From: UBA12018 sp051656605
Lineage (GTDB): Bacteria; Bacteroidota; Bacteroidia; Bacteroidales; CAMTPD01
Assembly: GCA_051656605.1 (NCBI GenBank)
Contig: JBOGCF010000040.1
Coordinates: forward strand, 33,080 to 97,079
Direction: 5' to 3'
Length of the DNA stretch: 64,000 nucleotides
Below, in pieces: positions 17,416 to 26,478 of this stretch. The notes beneath the pieces were generated by a model that ran no database searches, had not been told where the DNA came from, and saw only the letters and a list, made by a program, of their open reading frames with translations. Within the stretch, counting starts at the first letter, position 1, and each line of letters begins with the position of its first letter. A program made the translations under genes and the position numbers.

Positions 17416-18402
17416 ATGCAAATAGGCAATATTGACTTAGGAAAATACCCCATCCTTTTAGCACCGATGGAAGATGTTACCGACATCTCTTTCCGTCTGA
17501 TGTGCAAGCAGTTTGGGGCAGACATGGTATATACAGAGTTCGTTTCGAGCGATGCACTCATTCGCAGCGTAAACAAAACAGAACAGAAACTAAAGGTTAG
17601 TGATGACGAACGTCCGGTCGTAATTCAAATTTACGGGCGCGAAGTAGAGGCAATGGTTGAAGCCGCAAAGATTTGCGAACAAGCTCGTCCCGATGTATTG
17701 GACATCAACTTTGGTTGTCCGGTAAAACGAGTTGCGGGTAAAGGTGCCGGAGCAGGCATGTTACGCAATACTCCGTTGATGACCGAAATCACACGTGAAG
17801 TAGTAAAAGCTGTGAATATTCCCGTTACGGTAAAAACACGCTTGGGCTGGGACAACGATTCTAAGATTATTGTAGATCTAGCAGAAGAACTACAAGATAC
17901 AGGTATTGCAGCATTGGCAATACATGGTCGCACCCGTAGCCAAATGTATACCGGCGAAGCTGATTGGACTCTCATCGGAGAGGTAAAGAACAATCCGCGT
18001 ATGCACATCCCGATTATTGGAAACGGAGATGTTACGACACCGGAAGGCTGTAAAGAGAAGTTTGATAAATACGGAGTAGATGCCGTAATGATTGGTCGTG
18101 GTAGCATTGGTCGCCCATGGATCTTCAGAGAAATTTCTCATTACCTGAAAACTGGTGAGCAACTTCCTGCCGAATCTTTCCAGTGGTACTTGGATGTAAT
18201 TAAAAAGCAAGTGATGCAAAGTGTGGAGCGACTTGACGAGCACCGTGGTATATTACACATCAGACGTCACTTAGCTGCAACACCTTTGTTCAAGGGGATT
18301 CCTGATTTCAAATCTACACGTATCGATATGTTGCGAGCAGGTTCTGTAGAAGAACTGTTTGCCATTCTGGATGCGATACCCGAACGATTTAATCTTCTAT
18401 AA
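17416..18402 (+). CDS. dusB: tRNA-dihydrouridine synthase DusB-like
   Basis: 328-residue FMN enzyme that reduces specific uridines of the tRNA D-loop with NADPH. TIM-barrel motifs are in place: ILLAPMEDVTDISFR at the N-terminus (flavin binding), INFGCPVKRVAGKGAGAG with the catalytic Cys (about residue 101), VTVKTRLGWD, LAIHGRTRSQMYTGEADW, PIIGNGDVTTPE and VMIGRGSIGRPWIF. The C-terminal helical domain (HRGILHIRRHL) is present. This is the DusB type common in Bacteroidota. Divergent from the trhP-like gene and closed by a strong terminator. Confidence 0.93.
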   Translation: MQIGNIDLGKYPILLAPMEDVTDISFRLMCKQFGADMVYTEFVSSDALIRSVNKTEQKLKVSDDERPVVIQIYGREVEAMVEAAKICEQARPDVLDINFGCPVKRVAGKGAGAGMLRNTPLMTEITREVVKAVNIPVTVKTRLGWDNDSKIIVDLAEELQDTGIAALAIHGRTRSQMYTGEADWTLIGEVKNNPRMHIPIIGNGDVTTPEGCKEKFDKYGVDAVMIGRGSIGRPWIFREISHYLKTGEQLPAESFQWYLDVIKKQVMQSVERLDEHRGILHIRRHLAATPLFKGIPDFKSTRIDMLRAGSVEELFAILDAIPERFNLL

Positions 18403-18408
18403 ATAACT

Positions 18409-18455
18409 ACGGGATCATTACTGAGGTAGTCTTGTTCAGTATTGATCCCGTTTTC
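18409..18455. terminator. Intrinsic terminator between dusB and the epimerase gene
   Basis: Bases 18409-18424 pair with 18436-18451 (ACGGGATCA...TACTGA with TCAGTA...TGATCCCGT) with a single T-T mismatch, followed by TTTTCTTTTT. It lies between two convergent genes. Confidence 0.87.
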
Positions 18456-18462
18456 TTTTTAT

Positions 18463-19467
18463 CTAAAGCCAGCCGGCCTCTTTATACCATTTGATGCAAG
18501 CCTCGAGTCCGCGACGAAGCGGATACTCCGGCTCGAAGCCCAACTCCTTTCGAAGCGGTTCGATATCGCACTTCCAGTTTCGTTGCTTTAATATCTTGTA
18601 TTTATCAAGATTCAACGTCGGTACATTCCCAGTCAGTTTACCAACTTGTTCCGAAGCAAAGCAGGCAACCTTCCCTACCCAAAGTGGCAAACGTAACTTT
18701 AGCGAATGCTTCTTTCCGAGCAGTTCTTTCAACATCGCACTGTATTCGGCATCGGTATACACATCTCCGTCTGCTACGAAATAAGCTTTATTCCGCAACG
18801 GACTTTCCAAGGCCAGAAAAGCGGCCTTCACCAAGTCGGTTACATAGATAAACGTAATTTGTTGCGGACGAAAACCGAGCCCAACCTCTATCCCCGACTT
18901 CACAGCCTTTACATTCAAAAAGTAATCCTTCTCTCCCGGACCGTACACCCCGGTAGGACGCAGAATCATGTATGGGAAATCGGTTAGAGACTCCAAATAC
19001 TCCTCAGCTTTTAGTTTACTTTGTCCGTAAGCCGTATTCGGATTCGGTTTATCACTTCGTTGAAAAGGTGTATAATGTTCTTCATCTCCCAAGCCAAACG
19101 AACTAAGGCTACTCATCAATACAAACTTCTTCGGAATGCTCCCACTTGCTCGCAATGCATCGATCAAGTTTCGGGTATACTGATAATTTACGCGATCAAA
19201 ATCGGCCACATGCAGCGACTTGGTTAGTCCGGCGTTATGAATCACATAATCAAACGCTCCATATTGTGCATTAAACTCCTTCAATTGATCTGTCAGTGCG
19301 TTTATATCACCATATTTCAAATCAATAAAATGAATCCTGTTATCCTGCAAGTTAGACGTATTGCTGCGAGCACGTACTCCGGCCCACACATCATATCCGC
19401 GGTTCAAGGCTTCTTGTACCAAGAATCCTCCGATAAAACCACTTGCTCCTGTTATTAAAATTCGCAT
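18463..19467 (-). CDS. NAD-dependent epimerase/dehydratase (extended SDR)
   Basis: 334 residues. Rossmann start MRILITGASGFIGGFLVQEA with the GxxGxxG signature, NAGLTK, and the catalytic YGQSK (Tyr...Lys, about residues 147-151) with an upstream Ser in MSSLSSFG; RPTGVYGPGE is typical of sugar-nucleotide epimerases and related dehydrogenases. The same fold covers UDP-sugar epimerases, reductases and 3-beta-hydroxysteroid-type enzymes, so the substrate is open. No glycan-synthesis genes are adjacent, which argues against a polysaccharide locus. A TATATTTG element lies at 19494-19487 on the minus strand. Confidence 0.85.
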   Translation of the reverse strand: MRILITGASGFIGGFLVQEALNRGYDVWAGVRARSNTSNLQDNRIHFIDLKYGDINALTDQLKEFNAQYGAFDYVIHNAGLTKSLHVADFDRVNYQYTRNLIDALRASGSIPKKFVLMSSLSSFGLGDEEHYTPFQRSDKPNPNTAYGQSKLKAEEYLESLTDFPYMILRPTGVYGPGEKDYFLNVKAVKSGIEVGLGFRPQQITFIYVTDLVKAAFLALESPLRNKAYFVADGDVYTDAEYSAMLKELLGKKHSLKLRLPLWVGKVACFASEQVGKLTGNVPTLNLDKYKILKQRNWKCDIEPLRKELGFEPEYPLRRGLEACIKWYKEAGWL

Positions 19468-19584
19468 GATGCATGTTATTTTTTTGCAAATATAAGGGCA
19501 TAACCTGTTCTTAAATGTTTTACAATTGAATTTATTCGTTACTTTGTAGTATATTATTAAAAATGCCTAAATGCTTTGATTGCT

Positions 19585-21729
19585 ATGGCCAAAAAGAAAA
19601 AAGATATAAAAGCAACACGCGTAAAAAAGAAAGAGTTGATCAAAATGATCATCGACTTGTTTGCAGCTTCTCCCAAAGAAGTGTTGAACTACAAACAGGT
19701 AGGACGTGCGGTAGGAGCTTCTACCGATGCTTTAAAGTTACTTGTTATTGATGCACTTTATGATCTTGCTGCAGACGATTTCCTAATCGAAGTAGAGCAA
19801 GGAAAGTATAAATTAAATGGAATCGGTACTACGTCGGTAGGAAAATTCGAACGCAGAAGCAATGGTAAGAACTCGTTCATTCCCGAAGATGGAAGCAGCC
19901 CGATATTGGTTGTAGACCGCAATGCCGGTCATGCACTTACGGGCGACAAAGTTCGTGTACAATTACTTGCCAAACGTAAAAATAAAGAACTGGAAGCCGA
20001 AGTACTTGAAGTATTGGAGCGAGCTGATAACCGTTTCGTTGGAACACTGGATGTAACCAAAGGTTATGCGTTTCTAATGACAGAAAGCCGCCTGCTTTCG
20101 AACGATATTTTTATCCCGAAAGATAAATTGAAAGGCGGTAAAGATGGTGAAAAAGCAGTAGTACGTATTACCTCTTGGCCTGATAAAGCAAAGAATCCGA
20201 TTGGTGAAGTTCTTGACGTATTGGGTAAACAAGGAGATAACAACACCGAGATGCACGCCATCTTGGCCGAGTTTGGTTTGCCTTACAAATATCCTGAAAA
20301 CGTAGAGCGTACTGCCGATCAAATTCCGGATGTAATCAGTGCTGAAGAAATTGCAAAACGTGAAGACTTCCGTGGCATTACTACCTTTACCATCGACCCT
20401 AAAGATGCAAAAGACTTCGACGATGCTTTGTCTATTCGTCAGCTTCCTTCGGGTTTGTGGGAAATAGGCGTACACATTGCCGACGTAACGCATTACGTAC
20501 AACCCGACGATGTGATCGATCGTGAAGCAGAGTCGAGAGCAACTTCGGTTTACTTGGTAGACCGTACCATCCCGATGCTACCCGAACGATTGAGTAACGG
20601 AATCTGTTCGCTACGACCAAATGAAGAGAAACTTTGTTTTTCTGCTATTTTTGAGATGAACGACGAAGGAGAAGTAAAAACTTCTCGCGTGGCTCGTACC
20701 GTAATCGAATCGGATCGCCGCTTTACCTACGAAGAAGCTCAGGAAATTATCGAAACCGGAGAAGGTGACTACAAAGAAGAGATCTTGAAACTAGACTCTC
20801 TTGCAAAGATATTGAGAAACAACCGCTTCAAACACGGTGCAATCAACTTTGACCGTCATGAAGTTCGTTTCGAAATCGACGAGAAAGGAAAGCCGCTAAG
20901 CGTATACTTCAAGTATTCGAAAGATGCGAACAAACTGATCGAAGAGTTTATGTTGCTTGCCAACCGTACGGTTGCCGAGATTATCGGTAAACCGACAAAC
21001 AACAAAAAACCAAAAACGTTTGTGTATCGTATCCACGACCTTCCGGATCCGGAAAAGATGGAAAACTTTGCAGCATTCATTCGCCGATTTGGTTACCGCT
21101 TGCAAACAGAAGGCAAAAAGGTAGACATCTCAAAAGGAATCAACACTTTGCTGGATGAAGTGCAAGGAAAACGTGAGGAAAACTTGATCGAAACAGTTGC
21201 TATTCGTGCAATGGCCAAAGCGGTATACTCTACCGAAAACATTGGTCACTACGGATTGGCATTCGAATACTATACGCACTTTACATCTCCGATTCGTCGT
21301 TATCCCGACATGATGGTGCACCGTTTGCTCGAACGCTATTTGAGTGGAGGTCGCAGTGTTGCCGAGAAAAAATACGAAGACTTGTGTAAACACTGTTCTA
21401 GTATGGAGCAGATTGCCGCTAGTGCCGAAAGAGCTTCTATCAAATACAAACAAGTAGAGTTCTTGTCGGATAAGATCGGACAAATATTTGACGGGGTTAT
21501 CTCGGGTGTTACCGAATGGGGATTGTATGTCGAACTCAATGAAAACAAATGCGAGGGAATGGTTCCAATCCGTGATCTTGACGACGACTATTATGAGTTT
21601 GACGAGAAAAACTATTGTCTCATCGGGCGTAGACGCAAACGTCGCTATCGCCTAGGAGATCCTTTAACTATACGAGTTGTACAAGCAAATCTAGAACGCA
21701 AGCAACTCGATTTTGCAATTGAAGAATAA
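19585..21729 (+). CDS. rnr: Ribonuclease R
   Basis: 714-residue 3'-5' exoribonuclease of the RNB family. I use the ATG at 19585 (MAKKKKDIKATRVKKKEL); the frame also has a TTG at 19576. The order is a basic N-terminal tail, a winged-helix region, cold-shock domains (GKFERRSNGKNSFI; FVGTLDVTKGYAFL), the RNB catalytic core (ITTFTIDPKDAKDFDDALS, about residues 265-283, with metal-binding Asp), HYGLAFEYYTHFTSPIRRYPD as two fragments of the core, and a C-terminal S1 domain (from about 632). It degrades structured RNA and takes part in rRNA quality control. Eleven bases separate it from the PAP2 gene. Confidence 0.96.
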   Translation: MAKKKKDIKATRVKKKELIKMIIDLFAASPKEVLNYKQVGRAVGASTDALKLLVIDALYDLAADDFLIEVEQGKYKLNGIGTTSVGKFERRSNGKNSFIPEDGSSPILVVDRNAGHALTGDKVRVQLLAKRKNKELEAEVLEVLERADNRFVGTLDVTKGYAFLMTESRLLSNDIFIPKDKLKGGKDGEKAVVRITSWPDKAKNPIGEVLDVLGKQGDNNTEMHAILAEFGLPYKYPENVERTADQIPDVISAEEIAKREDFRGITTFTIDPKDAKDFDDALSIRQLPSGLWEIGVHIADVTHYVQPDDVIDREAESRATSVYLVDRTIPMLPERLSNGICSLRPNEEKLCFSAIFEMNDEGEVKTSRVARTVIESDRRFTYEEAQEIIETGEGDYKEEILKLDSLAKILRNNRFKHGAINFDRHEVRFEIDEKGKPLSVYFKYSKDANKLIEEFMLLANRTVAEIIGKPTNNKKPKTFVYRIHDLPDPEKMENFAAFIRRFGYRLQTEGKKVDISKGINTLLDEVQGKREENLIETVAIRAMAKAVYSTENIGHYGLAFEYYTHFTSPIRRYPDMMVHRLLERYLSGGRSVAEKKYEDLCKHCSSMEQIAASAERASIKYKQVEFLSDKIGQIFDGVISGVTEWGLYVELNENKCEGMVPIRDLDDDYYEFDEKNYCLIGRRRKRRYRLGDPLTIRVVQANLERKQLDFAIEE

Positions 21730-21739
21730 CAAATTCTGA

Positions 21740-22405
21740 ATGAGAAATAAACTAACCATTCTTATACTGATCGTTTTGGGTGTATGCATGCATACGCCCA
21801 AGGCATCGGCAGAAAGTTTCGACTATCGAATGCTCAAGAGTATCAACGGAATCGATAGTCGCTTTGTGACCAATTACAGCAAAGTGTTTTCAAACTCATT
21901 TGCTTATGTGAGCTGTGGTGTTCCGGCCGGACTTATTGTATACGGACTTATTCAAGACGATAAAAAAGCATTGCAAAACGGACTTTGGATGACCGGAGCT
22001 CTTGTTGCCAATGGCGTTGTAACTTTAGGACTGAAATACAGCGTAGATCGCAAACGTCCTTTCGAAGCACACCCCGATGGAATCACATTGCGCGGAAAAC
22101 GAGAAGACTCACCCTCCTTTCCTTCCGGGCATACATCCTTTGCCTTTACTACTGCAACTGCACTTACGTTAGCATATCCAAAATGGTATATCATTGCCCC
22201 ATCCTACCTTTGGGCAGCCTCAGTAGGATTCTCCCGCATGCAATTGGGAGTACACTATCCTTCGGACGTGCTTTGCGGAGCTTTGATCGGAGCAGGTAGT
22301 GCGTGGTTGGGTTATGAAGTAAACAAATGGTGGATGAAAAAGCATGAAGCCAAAAAGAGCAAAGCTTCAAAAGATATTCTCGAAGCCTATAATTTTAGTT
22401 ATTAA
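21740..22405 (+). CDS. PAP2-family membrane phosphatase
   Basis: 221 residues with a signal-like N-terminus (KLTILILIVLGVCMHTPKASA) and two or three further hydrophobic stretches. All three phosphatase motifs are present: KYSVDRKRPF (KxxxxxxRP), SFPSGHTS (PSGH) and SRMQLGVHYPSD (SRxxxxxHxxxD). Such enzymes dephosphorylate lipid phosphates such as phosphatidate, undecaprenyl pyrophosphate or lipid A phosphates at the envelope; which one applies here is unknown. Probably co-transcribed with rnr; a terminator follows at 22427-22464. Confidence 0.9.
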   Translation: MRNKLTILILIVLGVCMHTPKASAESFDYRMLKSINGIDSRFVTNYSKVFSNSFAYVSCGVPAGLIVYGLIQDDKKALQNGLWMTGALVANGVVTLGLKYSVDRKRPFEAHPDGITLRGKREDSPSFPSGHTSFAFTTATALTLAYPKWYIIAPSYLWAASVGFSRMQLGVHYPSDVLCGALIGAGSAWLGYEVNKWWMKKHEAKKSKASKDILEAYNFSY

Positions 22406-22426
22406 GGCTTTTAACTAAATGTATAA

Positions 22427-22464
22427 AACTGTAGTAGAAAAAAGACTCTGCTGCAGTTTTTTTT
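22427..22464 (+). terminator. Intrinsic terminator after the PAP2 gene
   Basis: AACTGTAGTAG (22427-22437) pairs, with G-U pairs, with CTGCTGCAGTT (22448-22458), followed by an unbroken T-run to 22464. Confidence 0.8.
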
Positions 22465-22556
22465 CTACCAAAACTGGCTCTTTCTGAATTCTTCATATTA
22501 TATTTAGACCTGTCGTAAACGACAAATACCAGAAACACAACACAAGACCAGTTAAC

Positions 22557-24758
22557 ATGATTACAAAATACCTAATCGGTGCACTTATTTGTGTACTTAC
22601 CATTGCAAATACACATACAATTGCCGCAGAAACAATTCGGCTTTCGGAAGTAAAGCAACTTAGTTTTAGAACCAATAAAACGGAATACTTACCCGGAGAC
22701 TCTATACTTGTTCATTATTGGCTAATTGATCCGACTACACAGCAACCGACTACTATAGAAGGAGGAGTAACTTTCCAACTACTTGATAAAGACGGATTGG
22801 AAATATCTTCGGTTCGAAGTCTCCCAACGGTAAAAGGAACCACCACCTTTGTGCAAGCTCCTTACTCAAAAGGGATTCATTTCCTACGTGCCTATACCGA
22901 TGAAATGCTCAACATCTCCGACAACCTAATCCCGTCAGCACCTTTGTATATCAATGCATTGAAAGATGATTTTGCACCATTCCCAAACAAACAAATCAAG
23001 TTGTATCCAGAGGGAGGAGTGTTGATTCCCAAACATAAGCAACGCATTGTTATTTCCGCTCCAAGTTATATCGGAGACTCTGTTTTTGTTTACAACAAAG
23101 CACACATACGACAAGCGGAAACTATCATCTCAGAATACGGCAATTCGTTGATTATGCTTACCCCAGAAATAAACGATACATATACAGTACGCATACAAGA
23201 TGTCGAAGTTCCTTTCGAGGTAAAGCCTAATGCGACAACTTTACAGCTTACTCAAAATCGTGATCGGATTATCTATTCGGCACTATCAGACAGGGCAATA
23301 ACCAAAGGCTCGAAAACGAAACTTGAGATATATACCGGCAATGAGCTTCTACATACATCCAATTTAGACGACTCCAATGCCAGCGGGTCTTTCGATATAT
23401 CCAAGCTTCCCAATTCAACACTCTTGTTTGTCCTTACACAAAACGATTCAACTCAAATAGCCCAACGAGCTGTTTTTATTGATAAAGTAGATGAGATTGA
23501 AAAGCCTCTTTTAAACAAATCTATTGTAAACACAACTCAGACGGCCGATCTAAAAGTAGACTTCAACGCTATAGATCCGGAACAATCATATAGAGTATAC
23601 ATCAATACATTTACACCGCTACTTACAGACTTGCTTCCGTTATCAGCCAAGCAATCGGCCCAACTAAGCGATTGTTTTGATGCCCAACTTCCGGCTGCAA
23701 AAAGACATTATATCATTGACTTGCTGATGATACAAGAATCGGAACGATTAGCATTCGATTTCAAAAACATCTACACCAACGGGTACTCAAACAAACTTTG
23801 GGGAAAAGTTAAGAAAGAAGTTGTGGGTGCCGTCGATGAAGGTAAAATCATTGCGATTAACTCACAAAACAGAGATTTATCGGAAGCACCTCTTAGCAAA
23901 GGTGGCGTCTTTAATATTGATCTCGGCACATTTACCGATAGCACCTCATTCTACCTACAAGCATACAATAAGAAAGAAAAGTCAAACTTCTTTGTCATTG
24001 AAATAGACTCCACACATAAGCCTTCTTTTACACCCACTCATGGCAAAATAAAAAAGACGACAAATACATTTATCTCCCGTCAAAACATCAAAGACATTGC
24101 TTTCGAAGATGTAATTCCGGAAGTAAAAGTAACGGCTCGTAAAATAGAAAAGCCAATAGAAGCAGCTGTTTTTTATGAAGGAAAAACTTTTACAGCTCAA
24201 AAAATACAAGAACGCGTATTCGGTTCATTAGAGCAAATTATCAATAGCATGACAGACGTGTATGTAGGCTCTATTCCCTCAAGCTTTGATGATAAATTAT
24301 TCATAAAAGTAGTCTTCAGCAATAGACCATCATCAGTTATACGAGAAGGATATGTCGCAACCGTTGGTATTATAATCGATAACTTTTTCTATGAGTTCGA
24401 GGAAGCCAATAACTTTCTGGATATAAATGATATTGAAAAAATTGAATACATTTCGGCAATTCGCGCTTCGATATACGGAACAAGAGCATTCAATGGAGTA
24501 GTACGAATCGAAACAAAGTCGGGATGGACCACACAAGATGTTCCCTCGCAAGGGATCAAGTTTTATCCAAAAGGATTTAGCGAACGTACCAACCGTGAAA
24601 GCTGGCATAAACCAGACAATGAATGCATCGTTGTTACCGGAAAGGAGCTAACAGACGGAACTACCGTAACAACCACTCATCCCATCGAATCAATCTTCGT
24701 AGAAGGCTTCGATCAAGATGGTAAGATTGTACAACAACACATTACATTGAATGATTAA
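22557..24758 (+). CDS. MG2-like and TonB-plug-domain exported protein without a beta-barrel
   Basis: 733 residues. Signal peptide up to about residue 24 (ALICVLTIANTHTIAA). Residues of about 30-130 resemble an alpha-2-macroglobulin MG2 domain (SFRTNKTEYLPGDSILVHYW, then a strand-rich stretch ending LRAYTDEM). The C-terminal third begins with a linker (IPEVKVTARKIEKPIEAAVF), followed by a TonB-receptor plug-like domain: ERVFGSLEQIINSMTDVYV, FLDINDIEKIEYISAIRAS, YGTRAFNGVVRIETKSG. No barrel follows. Proteins of this architecture occur widely in Bacteroidota, with no settled function that I know of. Monocistronic; a 19-bp terminator hairpin separates it from the convergent cytolysin-like gene. 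Confidence 0.75.
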   Translation: MITKYLIGALICVLTIANTHTIAAETIRLSEVKQLSFRTNKTEYLPGDSILVHYWLIDPTTQQPTTIEGGVTFQLLDKDGLEISSVRSLPTVKGTTTFVQAPYSKGIHFLRAYTDEMLNISDNLIPSAPLYINALKDDFAPFPNKQIKLYPEGGVLIPKHKQRIVISAPSYIGDSVFVYNKAHIRQAETIISEYGNSLIMLTPEINDTYTVRIQDVEVPFEVKPNATTLQLTQNRDRIIYSALSDRAITKGSKTKLEIYTGNELLHTSNLDDSNASGSFDISKLPNSTLLFVLTQNDSTQIAQRAVFIDKVDEIEKPLLNKSIVNTTQTADLKVDFNAIDPEQSYRVYINTFTPLLTDLLPLSAKQSAQLSDCFDAQLPAAKRHYIIDLLMIQESERLAFDFKNIYTNGYSNKLWGKVKKEVVGAVDEGKIIAINSQNRDLSEAPLSKGGVFNIDLGTFTDSTSFYLQAYNKKEKSNFFVIEIDSTHKPSFTPTHGKIKKTTNTFISRQNIKDIAFEDVIPEVKVTARKIEKPIEAAVFYEGKTFTAQKIQERVFGSLEQIINSMTDVYVGSIPSSFDDKLFIKVVFSNRPSSVIREGYVATVGIIIDNFFYEFEEANNFLDINDIEKIEYISAIRASIYGTRAFNGVVRIETKSGWTTQDVPSQGIKFYPKGFSERTNRESWHKPDNECIVVTGKELTDGTTVTTTHPIESIFVEGFDQDGKIVQQHITLND

Positions 24759-24766
24759 ATAAATCC

Positions 24767-24821
24767 GATCGAAAGGCCCCATACTACGACTGTGCAGTAT
24801 GGGGCCTTTCGATCAGATTTG
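24767..24821. terminator. Strong bidirectional terminator
   Basis: Bases 24767-24785 and 24796-24814 form a perfect 19-bp stem (core CGAAAGGCCCCATACT), followed by a T-rich tract. It serves the convergent plug-protein (+) and cytolysin-like (-) genes. Confidence 0.92.
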
Positions 24822-24824
24822 TTT

Positions 24825-26096
24825 TTATTTCAAAAAGTATTCAAATGAGCAAGCTTCATTAGCATGACTAAAGTAATCGGAAACGGTAATTTTATAAGGA
24901 TATGCTTCATTTGTATGATCGGTCAAACGGGTAAGATAGTCCGTTATTATTTCGGCTTTTCCTCTCTTTGCGACAAAGCTTTGCGATTGATCCAGATACG
25001 CATGACTCACTTCTATTTCTGCAAGAATAGCGGTTTCTTCTTCGGTAAACAAGTCTGTACTATTTTGCAACTTCTTGCGCACAATCGTCTTTACATCATC
25101 AAGATCATTATCTGTTTCCACGATAAGCAAGCCCACACGACCATAGCTCACCATTGAAATATATGACAAACTCTGAGCAGGAAAATCCTCCACCTTCAGC
25201 ACCTCTTCAACCATCTTCTCTTGTAAATCCAACGTTAATGCAAAAACAGTTTGATCGTATGAGAAGATAAACCCTTCATTTTTCACCATCTCTTGTTCTG
25301 TATAAGGCTTTCCAGAGATCAATTCATCGAGTTTCACTCCCATATTTCCCTCTCCGATCAATCGTAATTCGCGATAAGAGTCAAAATGGATGCCTTTTAA
25401 ATCACTTTTAAAACTCAACTGCTGATTCGGTTTTGCATCTATCACCTTAGCGGCATAGGCTTGTTGTGCTTGAAGAGATGGAGTAAACGTTTCATCTTTT
25501 ACATTTACCGGCCCTATCGGAAATACGGTAATCGGAATAAAAGTATATTGATCGTAACAAGGAAGTAGAGAATTCACACCAAGGTTTCTGTTAATTAAAT
25601 TGCCCAGAAACACCTTATCTTTCATTCCTGCGGTGATAAGCAATTCGTTTGTTGCAAACTGATATTGACGAGATAACTGATTATCCGCGAGCGTAAAGTC
25701 TGCTTGCTCAAAAAAGGAGAAGCCAAGCGAAGCCCAAGTGATCTCTTTTTCTTTTGCCTCTTGACTTACTTGGATCGACGCAGATAATTGATCTTGTTGA
25801 AAACAAACGTTGGCTTCGCGTTGTTTCGTTTTCTCATTTGCCAATATGGTCAATGTTAGAACCTGTGATGCAGAGCCTGATTTTTTATCTAATTCAATCC
25901 AGTCAGGCAAATCAGAGGCCACCCAGTCACCATTGGCTTGTAGTTCGATCGTTTTTTGTCCGCCCGAAGGATCAAAAGATAACTCAGAGTGACTCAATTG
26001 CAGTGTTGGAACCTCGGGAAGTTCGTTATCGGTACTACAGGCAGTGGCATATAGCATTAGAAATAAGAAAATAACACATGACAGCAGTTTATTCAT
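24825..26096 (-). CDS. BACON-domain lipoprotein with a thiol-activated-cytolysin-like (CDC) core lacking domain 4
   Basis: 423 residues. Lipoprotein signal with lipid-attachment Cys20 (LFLMLYATAC). Residues of about 30-115 are a BACON domain (LQLSHSELSFDPSGG... NGDWVASDLPDWIELD... ), often found in secreted Bacteroidota proteins. Residues of about 118-423 resemble the pore-forming part of cholesterol-dependent cytolysins in motif order: GFIFSYDQTVFALTLD (compare the QIFYTVSxD strand), SYISMVSYGRVGLLIVET (compare VAYGRTIYVKLE, about residues 309-326), EAYPYKITVSDYF and a final ACSFEYF (compare NPAYPISYTSVFLKDN...Y.ET). The protein stops where domain 4, the membrane-binding domain, would start. 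The cytolysin call is my reading of these motifs, not a database match. It could act as a pore-former with a partner, or be a non-lytic derivative. Confidence 0.68.
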   Translation of the reverse strand: MNKLLSCVIFLFLMLYATACSTDNELPEVPTLQLSHSELSFDPSGGQKTIELQANGDWVASDLPDWIELDKKSGSASQVLTLTILANEKTKQREANVCFQQDQLSASIQVSQEAKEKEITWASLGFSFFEQADFTLADNQLSRQYQFATNELLITAGMKDKVFLGNLINRNLGVNSLLPCYDQYTFIPITVFPIGPVNVKDETFTPSLQAQQAYAAKVIDAKPNQQLSFKSDLKGIHFDSYRELRLIGEGNMGVKLDELISGKPYTEQEMVKNEGFIFSYDQTVFALTLDLQEKMVEEVLKVEDFPAQSLSYISMVSYGRVGLLIVETDNDLDDVKTIVRKKLQNSTDLFTEEETAILAEIEVSHAYLDQSQSFVAKRGKAEIITDYLTRLTDHTNEAYPYKITVSDYFSHANEACSFEYFLK

Positions 26097-26478
26097 TGTA
26101 CTAATATTTAAATAGTTAGACTCTTTTACAAAGAAATCAATATATTCTCAATTTAGAGTGATAATACCAAGCAAATCTGTTGAATAAAAAAAATAGACAA
26201 AACAATGCTTTTTTTAGGTAATAACACCTATATTTGTTGTGAACCATTAAACTATACTGAATAACATGTAAATACAACAAAAAACATATTATTCACAAGT
26301 AAAAAATGTTTGAAAAGGTCATATTTTGACGAGTACTTTGTCTTTATAGCAAAATCAGGAGATTTTGAGAAGTAAAATTTGTACTTACATTTGCAGTGTC
26401 GAAAGGAAAACAGATTGTATAACTCAGACAAAAAAAAATGAAAGAACAATTTTACAAACCAATTTATTACTGACGGTT
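26097..26478. other. Divergent intergenic region between the cytolysin-like and sigma-factor genes
   Basis: About 380 AT-rich bases. It contains a small hairpin (TAGGT-aataac-ACCTA near 26214-26229) and the sigma-gene promoter at 26364-26393. I see no clear -7 element for the minus-strand lipoprotein gene and no coding frame. Confidence 0.5.
26364..26393 (+). promoter_or_regulatory. Promoter of the sigma-factor gene
   Basis: TTTG (26364-26367), 18 bases, TACATTTG (26386-26393): a good fit to the housekeeping Bacteroidota promoter. The predicted leader is about 80 bases to the ATG at 26479. Confidence 0.6.
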
